Both the position numbers and the translations under genes were made by a program. Positions 56,101 through 64,000 of a DNA stretch of 64,000 nt are shown in pieces. Position 1 is the stretch's first letter. Each line of letters begins with the position of its first letter. Source of the DNA: Lepus europaeus (lineage: Eukaryota; Chordata; Mammalia; Lagomorpha; Leporidae); the NCBI RefSeq assembly GCF_033115175.1, contig NC_084835.1, positions 102,888,448-102,952,447 of the forward strand, read 5' to 3'. The notes beneath the pieces are model-generated. The model had not been told where the DNA came from. It ran no database searches and saw only the letters and a list, made by a program, of their open reading frames with translations.

Positions 56101-57058
56101 GGGAAAAGGACGTCATGTTTCTACTAGGAAAGCCACATCCTAAAATGCATCGTGTCGTACAAACATGTCATTAGAAGTGAAAGTTGTAAGGCAGATTAAT
56201 TCATGGACCGGATAGATATTCCAGGGTAATGTTTAGCATATGGTGTTTTAAATCAATCTTGGTAGTCGGTTTCTTCAACACTATTTGGTTTGAGGTTTAA
56301 AAACATGGGAAATACCAAGCATGAGAAAAGAGACCAGTTAAAGACTAATAAAACAATAATAGCTATTATAACCACTATGTTAGTTACATGCAGAATTCCC
56401 TTTGAGGGGAGGAGAGGATGTGTAGACTCAAACCACAAGGGGTCACACCCTGCAATGTATACAGATGGTATCTCTCAGTGGGGGGCTACAGTGTTCTCAT
56501 CCTTGAGAAGCAGGGGGTCCTTTCACTCCTTTGGATCAGGAAGGGCTACTGGCTAACACTGCAGGTAGGAAGGAAATACGTGGATAGCAAAATGTGAATG
56601 GTTATTATCCTGCAGGCATCTCTGTTATCTAACACGCTACCCATGCGTCTCTGCACACATGCTCGGATGTAGAAGAACTGGACTGTGCTCCTTCTGAGAC
56701 ACACCCCAGCAGCAGAACACGGAAAGGGTTTTAGGAAACCAGTTGAAGGGGTGTGATTCCAGTAATCCCTAGAGCCCCCCTGAGAGTTTCTCTCCTTAAC
56801 TGTGTGTTACCCCCACGGCACTACTGCAAATCCCAGCTAGATCCTAGGTACCAACTTCCTACAACTGTCCGGTGTTAAGAGACCCTTCTTGCTCAGAAAT
56901 GTTTGTGGCAATCTCCAGACTCTCTAGTACAGCTCGAGAGAAAGGCTGTGGAGCATATGCCACATGGAGAACATCTGACTCGACAGTTCTCTTAAAGATC
57001 CAGGGGCAAACATGTCCTTTAAAGAAAGAACAGTCTCATTAATGCACTTGACCCATTC

Positions 57059-57395
57059 TTTTTTTTTTTTTTTTTTTGACAGGCAGAGTGTACAGTGAGA
57101 GAGAGAGAGAGAGACAGAGAGAAAGGTCTTCCTTTTGCCGTTGGTTCACCCTCCAATGGCTGCCGCGGCTGGCGCACCACGCTGATCCGAAGGCAGGAGC
57201 CAGGTGCTTCTCCTGGTCCCCCATGCGGGTGCAGGGCCCAAGCACTTGGGCCATCCTCCACTGCACTCCTGGGCCACAGCAGAGAGCTTGCCTGGAAGAG
57301 GGGCAACCGGGACAGAATCTGGCACTCCACCAGGACTAGAACTTGGTGTGCCGGCGCTGCAGGCGGAGGATTAGCCTATTGAGCCGCGGCGACTG
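57059..57395 (-). repeat. Young CSINE, antisense
   Basis: Poly(T), GACAGGCAGAGTGTACAGTG, GA run, CAATGGCTGCCGCGGCTGGC, GGGCCCAAGCACTTGGGCC, then GGATTAGCCTATTGAGCCGC and the GCGGCG head end. Confidence 0.93.
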
Positions 57396-60370
57396 CCCCA
57401 AGCACTATCATCCTTAAGGGTGTCTCCAAAAAAAAAAGATATTGGAAATTAAAGAACAAATGAAAACAAAGCAAGAAACAGCAGTCTCTCCTCCAGGTCA
57501 AACAAGTAACACACCTCACTCATCGTCTTCTCTGCTGGAGACACAGAGGGCAGAACTAGGGGGTCGGGACTGTGGTTCCAAGAAGGCACCTTCTGGTGAC
57601 CTGAGAGCTTGCATCTCTCTCTTCTACCCTCAGCTCTGCACAACTGGTGACCGCCAGGAAGACATATTATCACAGGAAACCAAGACAAAGGGCAGGGGTC
57701 TTCTTCCACACAGGAATAAAAGCAACTCCCTAAGTGTGCACCCCACCTTGCAGCTTTTCACCAAGAAAATGTGAAAAATGTGATGTCCATGCGTCAGCGC
57801 TTGAACCCCATTCTTATGGCATTAGTGTTGCTAGCAGTCATTTTCGACAGAATCATGTGTGTAATCTCAAACATGTGGCAGGCTATGTGTTCCCCATTTA
57901 CCAATTATTTAATTAGCTCTGTTAGTCCTTTGAGAAACAGGCAACGTAATATTTCTTTATTTCCTGTATTTCAGAATGAGTGAGGATATGCCAAATATTT
58001 TCAAAAGTCTACAGCTGTATCCTATTAATCCATACAGTCTGTTAGGGAAGTATTACTAACATCAGAAGAGAAAGCTTCTCTTCTTGTTATACCGACATGC
58101 TGCCATCGCTGACTTCAACCATGCTCTGATAACCCAAGTGAAGCCTAGGAGAATGAAAGTGCCATAGAAACATGAGCCACCCAGACACCATGCAATGCAA
58201 ACCCTCACTAATATCCTTAAGTTTTCCTCTTTATTTTCACTCTAGGCATTGGAGAACATGAAAGAAATAATCTGTAATAAATTAACATCTGTATTTATGC
58301 AAAGTGACAAGGGTCTACTCCTTCATGTATGATTTCTGATGAGATCTTTTCCCATTCTGAATGTGGATTTTGATAAGCACACCCATTCTGATGAAACAAT
58401 TTATGTAACACAATCCCTCAAAGCTCTTTTTGGGGTTTCAAAAATCTCCTGCTTTTCTTTTTTGAAATTATAGCCTCCCTAATATTGTCTAAACCCGTAA
58501 GCACAGCCCGTGGTCTGTAACAAGTGAAGTCCATCCTTAGTATGCAGCAGAGTCCCAGGCATGTGCCAGGCATTTCTGTTCCACTCTGCCCAGGCCCCCT
58601 GAGTGGATGCTCCTGTTCATCCTCAAGCTAATGTTGGGACAGCCAGCCACAACCAAGCAAATTTGTTCCCACTGAGAGTCAGCTACCCCCAAATTACATT
58701 GAGTGCTTAACACCATCTCATAATATCTCTTTCCTCACAGTCACGGTGACTCTATGCCAGAAAAAATGGCAAATCAATCGACTGAACTTTTTTCAAACAC
58801 TGCCTGAGTATGTTTTCCTCAACTCATGGTTTTGCTCCACCTTCATACCTTCCTAAAAAAGAAAATTACTCAAACCACGAGCAGACAGGAAATCTGTCAT
58901 GCAAGAGAATGAATGACCGGTCATCCTCCTTTATATCAAGACCTCATGACTGCAGAAAGGGGCTTTCCATCTGTCAAACCGCACTGAAGTGAAATATGCT
59001 TTTCTCACTCTTTCAGTTCTGCACTTTTCTTTCTTCTTGTTTTTCAAGTTTGTCCAAACTGCACTGATAGTTAACAAAAATTTCTCCATGTAACCTCTGT
59101 CCACAATTCCCCAAGGTCAAATGGATGCAACCCATTTGTAAGGAGCTTTGTTATGGAAAGTTACAAAAATGGAAATTCTTGTTAAATCTGCTTCTTAGTG
59201 AGACATGACAGCAGAGGGCCGCCCGATGGCTCAGCTCAAATGTGAAATACATTATTGAATAAGCAGAGAGGGTATCATTCAGGCCGAAATTATATTTGTA
59301 ACATTTCAAAACACATCTTTTCTCCTTCATCAAAATCTCTCCCACGTAAGCGATTCAACACCACTTCCCAAAGTCCTACAGACAGACCATCTATAGAAAA
59401 GGGAGACACTCTGAAGAACTAAGAGCAATGAACAGTAGCATGAACTTCTCTTAGAAAACACTCTGAATGTTGTCATCAGTAACCCTCTGGGAATGGTCTT
59501 AGGCCCAAGTCAGGTATGGGCTAGAGCGAGAATCAGCATGAGAGGCAACCAGTGAAATCTGAGGCTATAGTAAGACCCAGGAGCACCGAGATAAGCCACT
59601 CAACTGAATGCCAAGGTTATCAAGGCAGACTCAGTGGCAGGGAGGGAGCTGTCTTCCCACCAGCCCAATGTGTCCTCCTGTCGAGCTCGTCCCTTGAGGA
59701 CCAGGTGCCGCTGGGGAAATCATCCTTCCCCGGGACAGGACCACGGTGCACACCATGAGGAACGAGTGGGTGATGACTCTGTTCATTGGCAGCGGCATTC
59801 TTCTTGGTCTTAACTCATTAGTGAATTTGCCCGAAGGAAAGCAGCACATAACTTCTGGCCCACTGATGCTCAGACATCTCCTCTCTTGTATACGAGCAAA
59901 CACTGCTCTTGGGAAGGGCTGTGCAATGCCACATTCTTTAGAAGGTCAGGCTCATCTAGTTATTAATAGTCACCTGAGAATTTCACATATGCTTGTCTTC
60001 AGAAGACAGTGGCACGCCATGGTAAGAGCTTAGCGTGGTGAATGCTAATTGGGAAGAGGCCAGTGACTACTATTAAGAGCCAGTGTGTCCCTGGGTCACT
60101 AGTCTTCCATGGCTCCTGTCATGGAAAGTTCACGTTGCTGTTTGAGAGTGTGAGAAGCAAGGGAACATGGGTCTATTTAAGCCCTATTCAATATAATGAC
60201 TCACAATGGACAAAGTAGTCAAGTTTTAGTTTCTTGTGAAGTAAAAAGAAGGGATTTTGGTCAGGCCAGTGATTATGTCTGTTTGGCTCATTTGTTTGTT
60301 CATTCAATTGTGTGACAAATATTTATTGCCTAATTGCTGTTCAGTTATGAGAGGGAATAGAGGCCCTTCA

Positions 60371-60586
<216 letters not shown>

Positions 60587-63030
60587 TCAATCATAGCATA
60601 TTTAGCAAGTTAGCTTTCTAATAATTCTCTCAGCACTCTCCACTTTGCAATGAAGACAGATTCTAGAATTTCAAAATAGTCAAGACAACATCTTGCTTAG
60701 ATCTGACAGCTTTCATTTTTCAAATTATAAAACACAGACATAGTTAGTTGGTTTGGGTTTGCATCAAATGAAGAGGAATAAAATGACAATGTAGGACATG
60801 AAGAAATGATCACAATCTCTAAATCTACATATTATGCTTAAAATCATCTTTGAGATAGTGGCTACATAAAAGACCATCTCTGTTATTATTTGGGGGATGA
60901 TGGGGGAATTGGCTATTGATATGACAAAAATTCCACTAAAGAATGAATAAAACAACATCAGGACCCATAGATTTACATCACACTTCATCCTGACGTGCTG
61001 GACACTAAATGGCAAAAAAGGAGCCAGTGTCAAATCTTCCTGACAAATTGGGTCATGTACCTAAACTCTAGCAGCAAGAATGAAAAGGTAAATAAAAAAA
61101 AAAGCATGAATGATTAACTATCTGTTTAAAGCATCAATAAGTGAAGCCTTAAACCAATGATTATACTGAATTAAACTAGGACCAAGAATGACATATTTCA
61201 CTTTGTGTTTTTTTTTTTTTTTTTCTTTTTCTTTTTTAAATGCTCTCCCCATTAGCTCCACCTTATAGCTGGCTAGGAAAGAAGAACCACGTGTTCAATG
61301 AATCATCTGCTTGAAGGTGTGGCTTTTAAGTTCCATTACTATCCTAGTTGGTCAAAGAAACTACTTTTTCCTGGGCCTATCACAGTGCCCCTAGGGTGGG
61401 CAATTCGTTTTACTATCCACTCATCTGCTTGGGAATGAGAAAATCCCTATAAAAGACATTTAGAAGGGCACCTGGAGCTTTTTTTCCTTTTTAAAATAAA
61501 AAGTAGCTTAAAAAGTTATTCTCATAGACATTATGTAATTGTATTATGGCTATGAAGAGAAAAATATTTAAGCTAAATAAACATTTTTCTCATATGTAAC
61601 ATATAAAAGGACTAGGACCTTTAATATGTTACTAGAGATGCTGTTGTAATTGTTTAATTTCAAATTAGAAATTGAATATGAGGCTGACAGGGGTACTTAG
61701 AGCCCCAGCATTTGTTCACAAGGAGAAAATACCCATTTTCTTGCTGTTGCCCCATTTAGATTTGCAAGACCCACTGTAGGTTCAACTGCTTGCTTCAAGA
61801 TTCCACTCCCACTTCAGCTTGTCCATAATCTGAAGGCACTTTCTTCTGTACTGTGCCAGTTAACACTTAACGATTTGCCACCTTTCATCCGTCAAGTCCA
61901 TTTCTGCCTATACTCATACATTGTGAGCTCTTCAGGGGAGGGACAGAGCCCACACTGTGCATTGCTCACCACTTATGGCTGAGTACTGCACACATAATCA
62001 CACTACATGCTCAGAACAGCTGGTTATCAGTCAGAACTTGGTAAATGCGAACTGAAATATGACTTATTTGAGAGATAACAGTCCCAACAATGAATCTACA
62101 CTTCAGACCTGAGTCTGCCAATGACACATGGATGTCTATGAAGATATTACCTCTGCACCCAAAATAGTCCAACTTGAAAGACTTCAGTGAAAAAACTGAC
62201 ATGATCCCTTTAAACCTCCCCAAGTTCCCAAGAATGCATTCCAAACTTTTTAATTTCATGGACCTCCTTCCTTGACCAAAACATTCCTCAGGCCACCTGT
62301 TAAATTCATTTCTACTTGTCACACAAAATATATCCCAAGTAGTCCATGAAATTTTCTCTGAAAGACAATAGAGTGGGCCCATCCTAAAGTACAGATAACT
62401 TGAAAGACTGGATAAACCATGTACCAGTAAATGCAGATGACCAGAGACAGAGCTATTTCTGCTCTGGAGCTAAAGACTAATAAAGTGGAACAGGAAAAAA
62501 AAAAAACAAAAACAAAAAAAAACACCAGAATATGGAAAGGCAAAATGAAAAGAGAAGGTTTGATTCTTCTTCTACAGCTCTATTCTTTGCTGAATTTCTG
62601 AAGAACAAGTATAAACCAGTATGTAAACATTTTTAAAAAGAGGAAAGGGGTTACAAAAAATTGAGTAACTATAATAATCACAAAATGAGACAGTTAAAAG
62701 AATTAAGTCAGTGAAAACTTTTGGATTTGACTGACTTTGGGTTAATTCTGAGTTCAGAGAAGAGAAGTAAAAATTAATTCCTGCAGATCTTAATGAGGAA
62801 ACCAATGTAATCCATGTAAATCAGTTATTTTTAGAGACTAATCAAAAATTAAATGCTAAAAGAACTGACATTTAGAACTAGATTATTTTACAATGAAACT
62901 ATTTTCAAAACTACTGCCACTTAGAAAGATAATAAATACACTAGAGATAAAATTAGTGATATGTAAATAATGTCTCTTTTGGAGGGTTTTATGATCAACT
63001 TTAGAAGGTCCTTTTAAGTCTGTTTTTTAT

Positions 63031-63352
63031 TTTTAAGATTTATTTATTTATTTGAAAGAGTAACACAGAGAGAGAAGGAGAGGCAGAGAGAGAGGTTTTC
63101 CATCCACTGGTTCACTCCCAGTTGGTTGCAATGGCTGGAGCTGTGACGATCCGAAGCCAGGAGCCAGGAGCCTCTTCCAGGTCTCTCACGTGGGTACAGG
63201 GGCCCAAGGATTTGGGCCATCTTCTACTGCTTTCCCAGGCCATAGCAAAGAACTGGATTGGAAGTGGAGCAGCTGGAACTTGAACCAGTGCCTATATGGG
63301 TTGCCAGCACTGCAGGCAGCAGCCCTACCTGCTAAGCCACAGTGCCGGCCCC
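63031..63352 (-). repeat. CSINE copy
   Basis: TTTTTAAGATTTATTTATTT tail side, CATCCACTGGTTCACTCCC, GGGCCCAAGGATTTGGGCC, and head end GCCACAGTGCCGGCCCC. Confidence 0.92.
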
Positions 63353-63402
63353 ATCACACTGGTTATTAAAGTCTGCTCTGGTTGGTACAAAAGCAGAAAC
63401 AG

Positions 63403-63757
63403 TTTTTTTTGTTTGTTTTTTGTTTTTTTTTTGTTTTTTTACAGGCAGAGTTAGTGAGAGAGAGAGAGAGAGACAGAGAGAAAGGTCTTCCTTCCATTGG
63501 TTCACCCCACAAATGGTCGCTATGGCCGGCACGCTGCGCTGATCCAAAGCCAGGAGCCAGGTGCTTCCTCCCGGTCTCCCACGCGGGTGCAGGGCCCAAG
63601 CACTTGGGCCATCCTCCACTGCCTTCCTGGGCCACAGCAGAGAGCTGGCCTGGAAGAGGAGCAACCGGGACAGAATCCGGTGCCCCAACCAGGACTAGAA
63701 GCCCCAACCTGGGCACTGCAGGTAGAGGATTAGCCAAGTGGGCCACGGCATCGGCCT
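63403..63757 (-). repeat. Young-type CSINE, antisense
   Basis: A T-rich tail interrupted by G, ACAGGCAGAGTTAGTGAG, GA run, GGCCCAAGCACTTGGGCC, and GGATTAGCCAAGTGGGCCAC head. It follows the preceding copy by 50 bp but belongs to a different subfamily. Confidence 0.9.
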
Positions 63758-64000
63758 TCAATAGTGTTTTTAGAGTCTACTGATAACGTAAGTGTTGAAA
63801 ATGTTTCCAATAATGACTTTTTAAAAATCTCTATTTGAGTTGATCATTTAAATTTAGAAAAATATCTGGGACCAAATACTAAGAACAGAATGATGCTCTG
63901 GGCTAAGGTAGCATTCACACCCTTGACCACATGAATCTTTTGTGCTCATTCTTTGCTGTGGAAACTCCCCTGTGCATCACAGCAAGTTTACCACTGGCGT

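Overview
The window is mammalian nuclear DNA, almost certainly from a lagomorph (rabbit or hare). The main clue is about twenty copies of the tRNA-derived CSINE family, on both strands. The oldest are degraded; the youngest still have an intact tail and target-site duplications (TSDs). The single host gene is TCF4 (E2-2/ITF2, a class I bHLH E-protein), read on the minus strand. Nine exons carry its C-terminal half: 60424-60556, 51749-51816, 50705-50783, 47931-48007, 45168-45371, 21655-21790, 19679-19841, 8777-9006 and the terminal exon, whose stop codon is at 8252-8254. Junction phases agree across all nine exons and the reading frame stays open. A long AT-rich, SINE-free 3'UTR follows, to roughly 2.2-2.8 kb, then downstream flank to position 1. 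Exons for the N-terminal half lie beyond 64000.

The most striking object is a 7207-bp endogenous retrovirus (ERV) at 9105-16311. It lies antisense to TCF4 in the intron between the RSRS exon and the bHLH-encoding exon. Its two 351-bp LTRs show no difference by eye, and it is flanked by a 6-bp TSD (CTTTTG). It has a tRNA-Ile-type primer-binding site, a gag with two zinc knuckles, a dUTPase-protease-G-patch pro, and a pol with RT, RNase H and integrase. Each of gag, pro and pol is an open frame, linked by two -1 frameshift heptamers. Env resembles the type-D class and is broken: only an N-terminal surface portion is left. The element therefore looks young, env-defective and betaretrovirus-like. 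It sits 93 bp from the splice acceptor of the exon that encodes the DNA-binding domain.

The 23-kb intron (21791-45167) carries a minisatellite of about 43 copies of a 36-bp unit (31957-33507). Because 36 is divisible by 3, the array gives long artificial ORFs on both strands. The rest of the intronic DNA holds SINEs, L1, L2 and MIR fragments, microsatellites and unannotated sequence.

Two small splicing features can be read directly: tandem donors 12 nt apart, which add or omit the RSRS tetrapeptide before the bHLH domain, and a NAGNAG acceptor at the 47931-48007 exon. I saw no tRNA, rRNA, CRISPR array or second host gene.
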